Position numbers and translations under genes: made by a program. From Tigriopus japonicus (lineage: Eukaryota > Arthropoda > Copepoda > Harpacticoida > Harpacticidae), in NCBI GenBank assembly GCA_010645155.1, contig CM021317.1:13632168-13696167 (forward strand): a DNA stretch of 64,000 bases, given 5' to 3'. The notes beneath the pieces are model-generated. The model was given only the letters and a program-made list of their open reading frames with translations. It was not told the origin of the DNA and ran no database searches. Below are positions 47,171 to 58,072 of this stretch, piece after piece (positions within the stretch are counted from its first letter, which is position 1; each line of letters begins with the position of its first letter).

Positions 47171-47937
47171 ATGAAAGTTTCAGTTGTGTGCCTGATCCTG
47201 ATTTTTTATAGTAAGTGCAAACTGACACCATAAATATTTTGAGTTGAGTGATAGCATTTGTAGCAATAAAAATATTACCCCATTGTACCATACCAAATTT
47301 ATTGATAGAGCAAATCTCTGAAGTGTGAATATGATGATAAACATTATTCACTTAGTGCTAAAAATCTACAAAAGATCCATCATTAACAATTCTTTTCACC
47401 ATTTCAGTCTTGGGTTGTGCTGCCGACATGGTCAACACTCAAGAGGACCTTTTGGATAGAGGCGGCTCTCGGCGTTTTAGCAAAGGCGGAAGACGCAGTT
47501 TTAAGGGTGGAAATGGGGGAAGAAGATTTTCAGGGGGTGGAGGAAGAGGTGGAGGAGGGGGCTCCTCAAATGGTGGTGGAGGCTTCTCAAGTGGCGGCAG
47601 AGGCTTCTCAAATGGTGGTGGAGGCTTCTCAAATGGTGCAGGAGGCTTCTCAAATGGTGGCGGAGGCTTCTCTAACGGAGGAGGTGGATACTCTCACGGA
47701 GGTTCAAGCTTCTCAAATGGTGGTGGTGGATACTCTCACGGAGGAGGTGGATACTCTCACGGAGGAGGTGGATACTCTCACGGAGGAGGTGGATACTCTC
47801 ACGGAGGTTCAAGCTTCTCAAAAGGAGGGTCAGCATACAATGGAGGTGGGGGAAGAAATTTCCACACAAGCTCCTATTCAAATGGTGGCTTTAATGGCTA
47901 TGGAAATGGTGATGGTAGCCGTTATAATAAATATTGA
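47171..47937 (+). CDS. Secreted glycine-rich repeat protein G2
   Basis: Two exons, 47171-47210 and 47408-47937, are joined in phase 1 across a 197-bp GT-AG intron and give 189 residues. The signal peptide is MKVSVVCLILIFYILGC. The mature start holds NTQEDLLDRGG, the same motif as in A and B. A basic Arg/Gly stretch follows (RRFSKGGRRSFKGG), then seven-residue GGGGFSN repeats, then GGGGYSH repeats with SSFSNGG, and the tail NFHTSSYSNGG ending RYNKY. The repeat type differs from A/B, showing older divergence. It has an intact promoter, frame and poly(A) signal, and is likely functional. An extracellular structural, mucus-like or adhesive role is inferred from composition; no named family is recognised. 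Confidence 0.88.
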
Positions 47938-47990
47938 TTGCCATCTTTGATATAAAACAATAGATTGTTTTGAATTGCAAACACTTTAAT

Positions 47991-47996
47991 AATAAA
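47991..47996 (+). terminator. Poly(A) signal of G2
   Basis: AATAAA lies 54 bp after the stop and is followed by AATTGTGCTTGG as in the other copies. Confidence 0.75.
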
Positions 47997-47999
47997 AAA

Positions 48000-48930
48000 T
48001 TGTGCTTGGTAATAATTTTTGTTATCTATTTGTCTTGTTAACAGATTTTCAACTGATACACACAACACTAAAGGTTGCTCAAATGAGAGTTTTCAATCAT
48101 ACTGCTATTGGCAAGCACACACCTCATGTTTGCAAAAATCCGCTCGTCAGCTGCCCTCGTTCGAGGCTTGTCAACAAATCCCAAATGCTGTTCCCTCCTG
48201 TGTGCGAGTGTTGTCGCTTAGTGCTAAAATTGCTCGTATTGATCAAAAACAAGTAACTAATGTCAATAACAGAGCAGTGGTCCTTAAAATTTAATGTTTG
48301 AGAAATAGTCATGATAAACAAGTTCCAGATTATGTTAATGATGTGGTTCCTAAAAACTATCTAAGAAACTTCCAGATCAAAAGTCACAAGTATGTAGGTA
48401 CGTGTGTAATGTTTGAATATGGTGGGAAGGGGGGTTTTCTTTGGTGTTTTTTAGTTAGTTTGCATCCTTCATGGTGCTGATATTACTTGAATCTAAAACT
48501 AAAATGCTAAATTTCCAATGTTGGGATTTATATTTTCAGACAAAATATTGCACAAATTTGCAATTATTCTCATTAACTTGTCCTTTTTATTTAAGTTGCA
48601 TCAAGAAAGAATCATTGCTCAATTATTAGCCTCTCATATGTAAAAAACAAGTTGGAAACCAACAAAAATGAAGCAACAGTTCGTGCAAAGGTCATCCTTA
48701 CATATTGCCTAAAAACATTAAAATCAGTTATGGCTACAAAGGATATATGTTGATTCGCTATCATGAATAACAATGCTAACTCTCTTATTTCATAGTCTCA
48801 AGATGGGTGTACCAATTTGTACAGAAAAAGACTATTGAAGTCTACAAATTGTTGCGACGAGACAGGCATGGGACATGGACAAGCAAGCAATTAGTCATTC
48901 TATTCTATTATTTGTCTACTTTCTTTTAAA
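48000..48930 (+). repeat. 3' flank of G2, inverted paralogue of 21.19-22.48 kb
   Basis: It is collinear with the reverse complement of the G1 flank, without the MITE found there. It holds no supported gene. Confidence 0.8.
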
Positions 48931-48944
48931 TTTAAATTTTGTGT

Positions 48945-49790
48945 CGTGTGTCAAAGTATCGACACCAGGTTTCCGGTGGCGACATTTTGAGGTTTCGTGA
49001 GATTTTTCAAAAGTTCCGCAAATCACGCCAAATTGCATTGTAAGGCTCACAAAGCAAAGATCTCTAGGTCTGTCCAAACTGATCTCTCAATGAATGTCTT
49101 GAAGTAAAAATTTCAATTGACCTTGTTATGGAGAGTACATAGATCATTATTGACCTGGAAAATTAAAGGATATTTCTCCTTTCATATTTCAGCAACGCTT
49201 CAATCAAACTATCAAAGCTCAATTTGATATTTTTTTCAATAAAATTTAAAGATTTACCTAAAATGACAAAATTGTAGATAACATTGTCCATAAGGATATT
49301 TAACAATAAAATGAAAATAAGTGTGAAAATATTTATATTCAATCGTGTTTTTAGGGGATTTCAATAAAAAATGCTTTTGCATTAAGCAAAAGAATAAACT
49401 TTTGATACTCAACATCACCATGGGTCTCCAAAGCATTTGTCATTTCTTAAATGGCTTCTCCAGCTCAAAAACACTAAGAAACCATTTCAAGCCCATTTGT
49501 TTCCACAATGTCATAAGCAGGGCCCGGAAAAGTTGCTTAAAGTTGGCAAAGTATTTGAAACACATTTTCTTCAAAAGAAACCAAATATTTGGAAAAAGAG
49601 CCATATATTCATAAATATTTATTGCAAAGCCGTTATTTGGCTATTTTGTGTGGGTATTATGAAATATGTGTATCTATCAAATGTGTGTTTGGCAATTCAA
49701 ATCTAATTAGTTGTTGTTGGAGGCACACTTGACACCAACCGGATTTAACAATAGAATTTTCAATATCCACAATAGATGCAACATTTTTTG
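48945..49790 (-). mobile_element. Fragment of the GGTGTC-end element
   Basis: ATCGACACCAGGTTTCCGGT and GGTTTCGTGAGATTTTTC, followed by sequence matching the reverse of 37.5-38.3 kb, mark a second partial copy of the element at 36645-38389. Its outer end is lost. Confidence 0.65.
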
Positions 49791-49972
49791 CGAATATGAT
49801 GGGAGTTCTGGTTTGGAATTTTTAAGTTTAGTATAAATGCGTTTGCTGACATTTTGGAATCTTTGGTTTATATTTGATTAACCCTTTATGTGATTAACTC
49901 ATTCTTTTTGTTCAATTTTTTGTGACATTCTTATTCGGTCGAAATAATTATAAAAGTGTTTTTCCTCTAAAC

Positions 49973-50200
49973 CAGTGGTGTGAAAACACTGGGGCCACGG
50001 GCCAAATGTGGCCCCCGAGCTGATTTCTTGTGGCCCGCGAGAGGATCTGTCATCTTCAATAGACTGTAGCCCGCAGCATGATTTTGGCATAGCCCGTGAA
50101 TTTTATATTAGAAATTTTTTGCCGTTTTGGATGGCGTGGCCTGCGAGCGCCAACGGTCCGGACAATTTGGCCCATTGCTAAATAAGTTTGCACACCCCTG
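49973..50200. mobile_element. 228-bp hAT MITE, CAGGGGTGTGCAAAC family, copy 2
   Basis: It opens CAGTGGTGTGAAAAC and closes GTTTGCACACCCCTG, with the exact duplication CTCTAAAC at 49965-49972 and 50201-50208. It lies in the opposite orientation to the copy at 44748. Confidence 0.93.
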
Positions 50201-50454
50201 CTCTAAACAACCAAAATAATAGAAAAACTTGGAAAATACTATGAAAAAATCTACATACTTTTTTTGCTTTTTTTTCTACTTCATTTTCATACTATGAAAA
50301 ATTCTGGACTCATCTTGTAAGAAATTCCAATCGGGAAAGTTATCAGATCCTTACCCTTCCTTTGGGGTTAAGGGCTACGAAAAAGGGTGGAACTTTTTAT
50401 GTAATTGATAAAACTTTGGATGATTTTTAAGCCCCAAATTCTAATATGAGTTAC

Positions 50455-50600
50455 TGGTGTCGGTGTCGTTATTGGTGTCAGTGTCGACAGCGCGGTGTCG
50501 ATGGGAAACTTCGACACCGGTGTCGGTGTCAGTGTCGGTGTCAACCTTCCGGTGTCGGTGTTGGTGTCGAGGTCAAAATTGCCGGTGTTACACATCCCTA
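50455..50600. repeat. GGTGTCG simple repeat, terminal zone of the GGTGTC element
   Basis: A run of GGTGTCGGTGTC and GTGTCGACA words, like the ends of 36645-38389, without the rest of the element. Confidence 0.7.
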
Positions 50601-50714
50601 ACTCGAAGCCTTGTTTTGAATTTTTAAGTGCTCTCACGCTGGCCCAGAATCAGTTAGGGCTACTTCAACTTGCCAATTGGTAAAACAGGGCCATTGCTTG
50701 TGCTGATTTGCTCA

Positions 50715-50983
50715 GTCCATGAGTGTAATCGGACGAATTCAGTTGGGGGTTCTGGGTACAAAATGGCTAGGGATACGTCAGAGTCGACACTAACCCGCCA
50801 AAAACTAATTCAAAATTCTCGAGCCCTATTTGTATTCCTCGTTTTAACAATTAATCCAAATATGAACTTTTTCCCTGGTGTAGCAAACTTAAACTATGGA
50901 ATGCTCGAGCCTAGTTCTGATCCATCCCTAGCCAGTTTGGCCCCCAAATCCCAAGCTCTATTAGTCCGACTACACTCATCCAT
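50715..50983. mobile_element. MITE of the GAGTGTA family, copy 3 (in copy B)
   Basis: Counterpart of 31478-31745, with ends CATGAGTGTAATCGGACGAA and CGACTACACTCATCC. The open frame across 50670-50987 is an accident of this repeat. Confidence 0.65.
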
Positions 50984-50999
50984 TTAAGCGCGTATTCAA

Positions 51000-52890
51000 T
51001 GAGTTTAAAACCCTGGAAATAATCGCTATTTTACATTTACACCTGGTCAATAACATGCACAGTCTATTAGGTAAAAATGAGTTACAAAAAATCGTACATT
51101 TGTAGAAAAAAGCAGTAAGAATCTTTCATTTCTCATAATGGGAAACATTTTTGTACTTTGATATAACTGTACGGAATCAACTGAACAAATATGCATATTT
51201 AAATCATTTTTTGGATCACAATGGTTAAAAAAGTTCACTTTAACAACCTTTGTGCATGTCCTATTGGAGATTTGTGGTTGAAATTGTTTTGGAGCACTAA
51301 AATAGTACCAGTATTAGTTAAGTTAGATAACTGTAGATTTAGAAAGAATTTCAGTTTAATATTTTAAATTCTTCATCTACAAGTTGCTTTAAGTGCTTTA
51401 GATATAAAAGTTTGGTTGACAAAGGAGAAGAGGAGAGTTTGATTGAAGCAAAATTTTGCGAAGGTTGTGTCGACCACAACCTCGGCAAGGTTGGGGATGG
51501 TATTCCACAGACACGGAAATATTCCACCACGTTCTTAATCTTATCTGAGGCAATGAAATGAACAAAAAGTTTGTTGGATTTCTCTCCCCCTAGTAGTCAA
51601 TTGTTGTATTTGCACTTTGTTTGGTGTCCTGAAAGTGAGTCTTTAATGCAATAAATGAAGACCACGTAAGCAAGAAAATGTCGGTATTTAAAATTATGAA
51701 TGTGAGCCTAAATCCATGGTGCAGTCTAATATGTCTTTTTGAATTGGCAAGTCTACTAGTGGCAGCTTATGTCCAAAAAATGATGTTGGCCAAACATAAT
51801 AATCCAAATAGCCCACTGTCTACAATCATCAAAACATACCATTAGAATCGGAACGGACTGATAGGAATTGTTGAAAGAAAAATGTTGAAGAGCTTAAAGT
51901 TGACCCTCAATGAAATGGGGGAGAAATAGGAGTAAATCCACCAGTGTTTGTTTCATGAAAATTCGACCCTGTTAATGATGTGTTTGATTATGTAAAAATT
52001 GTAGCTTTGGGGTACTTCAGGATCCTTTTGATGACTTCAAAACTTTGTCCTCCTTGAAAAAAATGATCTCATGGCCTTTCTAGCCTTGGTGGATGATGTT
52101 GCTTGAAGTAAGATGCTAAATACCATTGATGGATTAGGGAACTAAGAATGTTTTTCTCGTGGTAGAAGCAAACTGTGCTTATCAATTGAAAGCGTAGTGA
52201 GCATTGATATACGTCAAGATTCGACCTTGTCAATGTCCCCTTTGAAGGACAATGAAAATAATCTCGAATGAATAGCAAACTTGAAAAGATGTGCACCAAT
52301 ATGTTTTGCAAACTTATTGTGCTTGAGGGATAAACTGCCACAGGGTGCTATAGGGCTCGGAAAAAGTTGAAGTTTTGTTGTGGAGCAAAAATCCCGAACG
52401 TATCACAAAGTAGAAGTCAGCTAGCCGATGATTGAAGAGCGTGATCGTCAGCTAACCTAACTCCTCGAAACGTCTGGGATTTTTACTCCACAACAAAACA
52501 ACAACTTTATCTGATTCTGAGCCCTAGATCAATCAAAAAAAAAGAATCACATTTAAATCCCACGAGAGGATACGAGACGAAATAAGCATTTTGATGCTCA
52601 CATCTTTCAATTTCTGCACGGCAAACCCAGTAGAATAACAAAAAATATAATCATCTTGGTCATGTGTAGGTATTACAAGAAATGATGAACACAGAGTGAT
52701 ATAATATCTCCGTGGTCCAGTCATCAGCGCTCAAAATTTATGTAACAAAGGCAGGTATCCAGGGTGATTAAAGACTCCAGAAGTGCTCTCATTCAGTGAT
52801 TATTGGACATTAATGGTAAAAATGCGCACCTTTCAGAAAGCAAAGGCAAATCTCATTAAAAAGTATTTTCTTACATAATAGTGGTAACTT
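51000..52890. other. Non-coding upstream zone of glycine-rich gene B
   Basis: Collinear with 31750-34120 of copy A, without its MITE and CT-rich segment. No gene is seen. Confidence 0.6.
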
Positions 52891-52895
52891 TAGAC

Positions 52896-52992
52896 TTTTT
52901 TTGACAACCCTGTTTTGGTGTCATCTTGAAAAGCCCATACTTTTCAAAGACATGCCAAACCATCTGTGGAAATCAAGTAATGTATATAAAAG
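52896..52992 (+). promoter_or_regulatory. Promoter of glycine-rich gene B
   Basis: TTTTTTTGACAACCCTG (52896-52912), CCAAACCATCTGTGG (52955-52969) and TATATAAAAG (52983-52992). The TATA box is 54 bp before the start codon. This is the uninterrupted form of the promoter broken in copy A. Confidence 0.82.
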
Positions 52993-53036
52993 CAGAGAAT
53001 GCTAGAATACAATCAGCTTCTCCTTGAACGCCAAAC

Positions 53037-53665
53037 ATGAAGTTTTCGGTTGTGTGTTTGATCGTGATTTTTTCAAGTAAGTCAGGTTGCATCGTTGAAG
53101 ATGCAACATTCCGACCTGAAGAAATGTGTAGAGCGTAGAGCGTGTAAAATTATCCTGAACTTTGTACAACTTGTTAAAAAAAAATCTTGGTCTATTTGTG
53201 TTTTCCACCTTACTTTAAATAAGTAAATAATAAAATAACTTTAAAAAATAAATGATAAATAAATCACCTACATTTATACCCATTTTTCCTACAGCTTTGG
53301 GATGTTCCAACAACTTGGCAAACTCCCAAGGGGATCTATTGGATAGAGGCGGTTTCAGACGAGGTGGGGGTGGAAGAAGTTATTCCAAAGGAGGAGGTGG
53401 AGGAGGCTTTTCTCACAATGGAGGCTACTCAAATGGTGGAAGAAGTTTCGCTCATGGTGGTGGATATTCCAATGGCGGAGGAGGTTTTTCAAAAGGTGGT
53501 GGATATTCCAATGGCGGAGGAGGTTTTTCAAAAGGTGGTGGATATTCCAACGGCGGAGGAGGCTTTTCAAACGGTGGTGGATATTCAGGTGGTGGAGGAA
53601 GCTTTTCTCATGGTGGCGGAGGGAAAGGTTTTCATACTTCCTCTTATGGCTACAATAGATATTAA
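53037..53665 (+). CDS. Secreted glycine-rich repeat protein, copy B
   Basis: Two exons, 53037-53076 and 53295-53665, are joined in phase 1 across a 218-bp intron and give 136 residues. The signal peptide ([17 protein letters not shown]), the [11 protein letters not shown] motif and the tail KGFHTSSYGYNRY are the same as in copy A apart from T to S in the tail. The core has about five 13-residue [13 protein letters not shown] units against about twelve in A, consistent with repeat-number change by slippage or unequal exchange. The promoter and poly(A) signal are intact, so this is the better candidate for the active copy. Its function is unknown; composition suggests an extracellular structural or adhesive protein. 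Confidence 0.87.
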
Positions 53666-53764
53666 TTGTTCCGCTTGAATTAGTTATTTCGAAATGGATG
53701 TGAAAATGATAGCCGGAGTTGTTTCTGTAAATGTGAGCAACAAATTCTTTCGTTTTCAATTGTG

Positions 53765-53770
53765 AATAAA
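53765..53770 (+). terminator. Poly(A) signal of glycine-rich gene B
   Basis: AATAAA lies 99 bp after the stop, as in copy A. Confidence 0.75.
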
Positions 53771-53880
53771 ATTGTGCTTGGCAAGAGCGAGTTAATTAAT
53801 ATACTGGTACAAAATGATTTGAGGTTTCTCGAATGAATACCTAAAAATAGTTCCCATACACTGACTCAATAAAGCAATGG

Positions 53881-54123
53881 GTTTAGGGAGGAGACGTGGC
53901 GTCGTGGTTAGCGCAGTTTCCTATAGTGAGAGAGGTCCCAGGTTCGATTCTCCTCCCCGACATTTCTCGAGGAAACTTTTAGGCGCTAATTCACACCCAC
54001 AGACGGAGAGCCATTCTGATACCGGACATGAGATTACCTATCAGAACTACTTTAGACAATGTGATGGCTGGCTTCGCTGGCCGGGCGAGGCTCAACCTTC
54101 CGACCACCAATACTCCAAAAAAA
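53881..54123 (+). mobile_element. tRNA-derived SINE, present in copy B only
   Basis: The head has an A-box-like TGGCGTCGTGGTTAGCGC (about 53896) and a B box GGTTCGATTCT (about 53942). The body of about 150 bp ends in a run of A. Copy A reads straight through the site (AAAGCAATGGACTGATCAG near 36150). AATGG flanks both sides here (53876-53880 and 54124-54128). It is therefore a recent retroposed SINE with its exact empty site in the same window. The parent tRNA is not identified. Confidence 0.88.
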
Positions 54124-54666
54124 AATGGACTGATCAGTTGACGAAATCAAAAAATCTCTCAAAATGCAACTTTGTGCACCAGAAAAGAATGTTTTCCTTC
54201 AGGTGTCATACGAGCTAAATCCTGAGATCTTACTTCAACCAAAAGCAAAAGAGTTGAATCTTGATGTCACACTTGCTTTTGAACTATCCTTAAGGTCCAA
54301 TGAATATATGAATAAACCAATCCCAGACTGACCGGACAGTAGAGCCCCTCTCGTGGGACAAAAGAGCCCCTCTCAGTGGACAGAAGATCCCCTCTAGTGG
54401 AGGAGTCCCTCTTGTGAGACGGAAAAGCCCCTCTCGTGGGATGGAAGAGCCCCTCTCGTGGGAAAACAGAAAAATTATGTACAATTCAATATTATGAAAC
54501 TTCATATTTGAAATAGTGCCCTGAAAATTTCGGACACCCTGATACATCCCAGGCCAATAAACGGCCTGTGCGTTCTTTTAGGCAAATGCATAAATAGCTG
54601 TGTTAAATTAATAGTCAAACAAGTCCAATAAATGTATTATGAAGGATAGAAGCTCGTTATCGAGGG

Positions 54667-55216
54667 GGAGTGCGGATACCATCCATAGACAATTCTTGCC
54701 CCTCCCTTAGCTCATCCAAGGAGGACGGTAGTACGTAATACCGTCCTCCTTGGCTCATCACATCACTTCTTGTGGGACGGAGGAGACCCTCTGATTATGA
54801 CATGGACAGAGTTCTGTTCAGCTTTGCGTTAAGGTTGGGAGGATGCTCACAGTTAGGGGATTTGTAACGCTGAATTCATGGCCAAACTATGGAGACAATG
54901 TTAGCGAGCCAGAATAGGATTGCCCTTTTGATTATTCTTGATGAGAGATAGGCCGTCATTTAGTTTCCGCACAAAAAACTGCTTGACTCATGTTGCAGAC
55001 GTCTCGTGGATACTGCCACAAAAGTCTTTTAAGAACACCAATCCTTTTTCTTAATTCAGCCTCTAAGCTCTTCAAGTGAGTGAGACCCCCATGTCAGGCT
55101 CTTTCAGATAGTGAACCTCAAGAGGGACTCATGTGAGGACTCAACAACCATGCCGCTTCCCACTCTGTTGGGCTGTTTGCTTGCTCTACCCAACTTCATA
55201 AATTTGTCCTAGTCTG
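54667..55216. other. Copy B segment with no counterpart in copy A
   Basis: Copy A has the GGTGTC element at this point instead. No gene is seen. ACGTAATACCGTCCTCCTTG near 54733 also occurs at 27-46. Confidence 0.6.
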
Positions 55217-55404
55217 GTTCAGAATCAACTTTGTTGTTTGTTTATATTTGACGAGCTCATTTACGGATTGTTCAAATTATGTTACCAAAAATCTTTTTAC
55301 ACTTTTTGTCCGTCCCTGCTGATGTGTTTCGAGTTGGATTTTTGGTAGAGTTGGGCCTTTGAGGGCCTTTGAGGGAGCTAATACAAATATTGTTGTGCTA
55401 TAGT

Positions 55405-55905
55405 TAGCAATTGCCTTTGGGCACCCATTGCTACAAGTCGGCGCACAAAAGCAAGAACAGGAGTGGAGAAATGGATGATCCTTGTGGGCTACCCTAAAAT
55501 ACCTTCTTGATTTTTGACATTTTACCCCTCATACTCCCCTACCTGGCTCCTGCTACTTAGTAGGTTAGCTGGTCCAATTTGTACCAAAGTTTCCAGCCGT
55601 GTTAACATTGAGTCTTCTTAACAGGAGATTCGAGTCAAGAGTGTCAAACGCAGAGCTGAAATCAAAAAAGGACCCCATTTTGGAGCCCAAGGCACTTTGC
55701 TACCTTCCAGTTGTGTTCCACGGACGGAATGATTTTCTTGGATTTTAAGTACGACGAGAACTGACATTTGACCACATTTTCCATCACGTTACTGAAGGAG
55801 GGAACAATGGTTATGGGTTGATAGTTTCCACGTGGTGTCTCACCTTCTTCTGGTGTATTTGTGTGGCACTTGAAATCTTCCAGCAGTCAAGGACGATGCC
55901 CTCAC
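55405..55905 (-). pseudogene. Degraded reverse transcriptase of a non-LTR element, copy B
   Basis: Same remnant as 38510-38990, with the same motif A (DFSSAFDTLDS) and motif B (PQGSSISPLLFLL) and the same breaks. A small fragment of a TAGGGACGGGC element and of a TAGTGATG MITE lies just before it (55270-55360). Confidence 0.8.
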
Positions 55906-56107
55906 TTATTATGGTGTTTATTAATTGTCAAAATCCTCGTCGAACAAAAAGGTAGCTTATTATATTAACATATTACTACTCAACGTTTCGTGAAAATAAA
56001 CTACCGTTGAGTAGAGTCAGCTGACGCTAATTCTATCGATATCCTCAAACGAACCCTCAAACATTAGCTGAGTTTATATTATGGACGGCAGTCGGAGTCA
56101 CTAGCAT

Positions 56108-56815
56108 TAGAGTTCTAGGGAGAGAAATGACACTCCCAGCCAGCCACTTGCCTTCAGTTTTGATCCCCTTTCACTAGCCTGAAGTTGGGCAGGATCACCG
56201 AAATGTGTTCTAAAAAGAAGAGTGGCCTGACAGCCCAGGCAGAAATTGATTGATTTTTGAATCAAATTTGTAGATGACGTGGGTTGAAAAAATAAGTCAT
56301 TTGGCAACTAATTGAAGCCTCATACTCCTCCAAACACTCAAATCAGATTGGATCTTGAATTAAATTACTTGGAATTGAAATAGAAGGTCTCCAAAAAACG
56401 GGGAACACCGAGGTTGAGTTCGGCCACTTTTAGCAATTGCGTGTTATTTTATCAGCATCAAGAGAATGAACCCTCAGTCAGGTTGACCAAATCTGAAAAC
56501 AAAGAAAGTTATGTAGAAATTGTGAAGCGTAAATGATGAAATTAAGTAATCTTTGGTGCTTTTTCTTGTATCTGTTTATCTCTTGAACATCAAAAACTTT
56601 GTAGCTGATCCACTCTGTGAGTGAATACCTCCATAAAATTTGTGGAAAAGTTTTTGTTTCTCAAGATTTTGGTAACCCTGATTTTCAATTGTATATGCCT
56701 CAATCTCCTCGGTATTTTGAATTTGCCGCCATGCCATGTGAGTGAGTTGTCAGCTGAAGGGAATCATAACAAAAACCCTTGATTTGGGAGTGACATTTCT
56801 CTTCCTAGAACTCTA
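56108..56815. mobile_element. hAT-like element with 30-bp inverted ends
   Basis: It opens TAGAGTTCTAGGGAGAGAAA and closes TTTCTCTTCCTAGAACTCTA. The inverted match runs about 30 bp, to CACTCCCA and TGGGAGTG. It is flanked by the exact duplication ACTAGCAT at 56100-56107 and 56816-56823. There is no coding capacity and no relative elsewhere in the window. Confidence 0.9.
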
Positions 56816-56923
56816 ACTAGCATGCTACATAGACGCCGACACGACAGCTGACTCAGGCCAGCCAAGCCATCCCTCTACTTGCGCTCACTGTCTTGACTAT
56901 CAGGGTTGTTGGAGGGGTCGTCG

Positions 56924-57054
56924 CGATACAAACGTATGTACAACCGAGTTGAACTGATGTCCCGATACAAACGTATGTACAACCGAGTTGAACTGATGTC
57001 CCGATACAAACGTATGTACAACCGAGTTGAACTGATGTCCCGATACAAACGTAT
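56924..57054. repeat. 39-bp tandem repeat, about 3.4 copies
   Basis: Units begin CGATACAAACGTATGTACAA and end GAACTGATGTCC. The 39-bp period keeps a frame open on both strands, but the peptides are not protein-like. Confidence 0.9.
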
Positions 57055-57587
57055 CCCTAAAAACCAAAATGGCAAAGCTCTACCAAAAATCCAACTCGAA
57101 ACACATCAGTAGGGACGGGCAAAAAAGTGTAAAAAGATTTTTGGTAACATAAACACATTTATTTGCCTTTTTACACTTTTCGCCTTTATTTGCACGATTT
57201 TTTTACGAATTCGGCCTAAAATGAACAAAATGTTGAGAGTTAGCTATTTCTGCTTTGAAAATGATTACTTTTCGAAGTTTTTTTTTTCAAATTTGAAAAC
57301 TAAATCTGATTTTGGCTCCCAGCGTAGGCTAGCATAGTATTGATTACTACGACTTCAATATCTAAAATTTGCTCTTCAAGATTGAAAAATAAAAAGCAGA
57401 TGACAAAATGTATCTAAAGCTTTTTGTTTCAGAAATATCAGTTTTCTGCGAATTTTTAATTTTATTTCCACTTTTTTGGTTATTTTTTGCGCTTTTGACC
57501 TTTTTTGCATTTTATTTTACGATTTTGGGTAGATTTTTGTGCAAGTTTTGGTAACAAAAAGATTGTTTTGATTTGGACTTTTTGCCC

Positions 57588-57671
57588 TGATGAGTTGGAA
57601 GCTTACTGATCTTTATTTAGAGAGCGATATAGCTAAGTCCGTAGATAGAGAGAGAAGAGAAGAACTCTACA
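57588..57671. repeat. Left 84-bp terminal repeat of the TRIM-like element
   Basis: Identical to 58307-58390; begins TGATGAG and ends TCTACA. Confidence 0.92.
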
Positions 57672-57847
57672 CCTCCCCCCAAGATTATTGCTCATGCAAA
57701 CGTGCAATAACTTGAAAGATATTTGAAAATACAAAGCATTAGACATTTTTGCCTTTATGGCCTTATTGCATTTAAAAGACATTGTCCAAATTCTGAATTT
57801 TGAAGGATTGATTGATCAAAATTTTCATTCTTGCCTCTTGATTAACT

Positions 57848-58072
57848 TTTGAAATCTTCGAGAGATTCACTTTCTTCTCAGGTTATACTTCGAACCTTTT
57901 GAAATTTTCGAGAGATTCACTTTCTTCTCAGGTTATACTTCGAACCTTTTGAAATTTTCGAGAGATTCACTTTCTTCTCAGTCCTCTTCTGGGTACACAG
58001 TCCTCTTCTGGGTACACGGTCCTCTTCTGGGTACGCGGTCCTCTTTTGGGTACACGGTCCTCTTTTGGGTGG
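57848..58072. repeat. Two tandem arrays inside the TRIM-like element
   Basis: About 2.6 copies of a 50-bp unit (TTCGAGAGATTCACTTTCTT...) run directly into about five copies of a 19-bp unit (GGTCCTCTTCTGGGTACAC). Confidence 0.9.

Noticed and set aside
53884..53960. Functional tRNA gene
   Set aside because: A and B boxes are present but the T stem and acceptor do not pair properly, and the sequence continues as a SINE body with an A-rich end and target duplication.
53877..54218. 113-residue open frame over the SINE
   Set aside because: It is a translation of the tRNA-derived SINE head and body, not a gene.
56906..57112. Repeat protein YKRMYNRVELMSR
   Set aside because: It is a 39-bp tandem repeat open in frames on both strands, with no start context, and it runs into transposon sequence.
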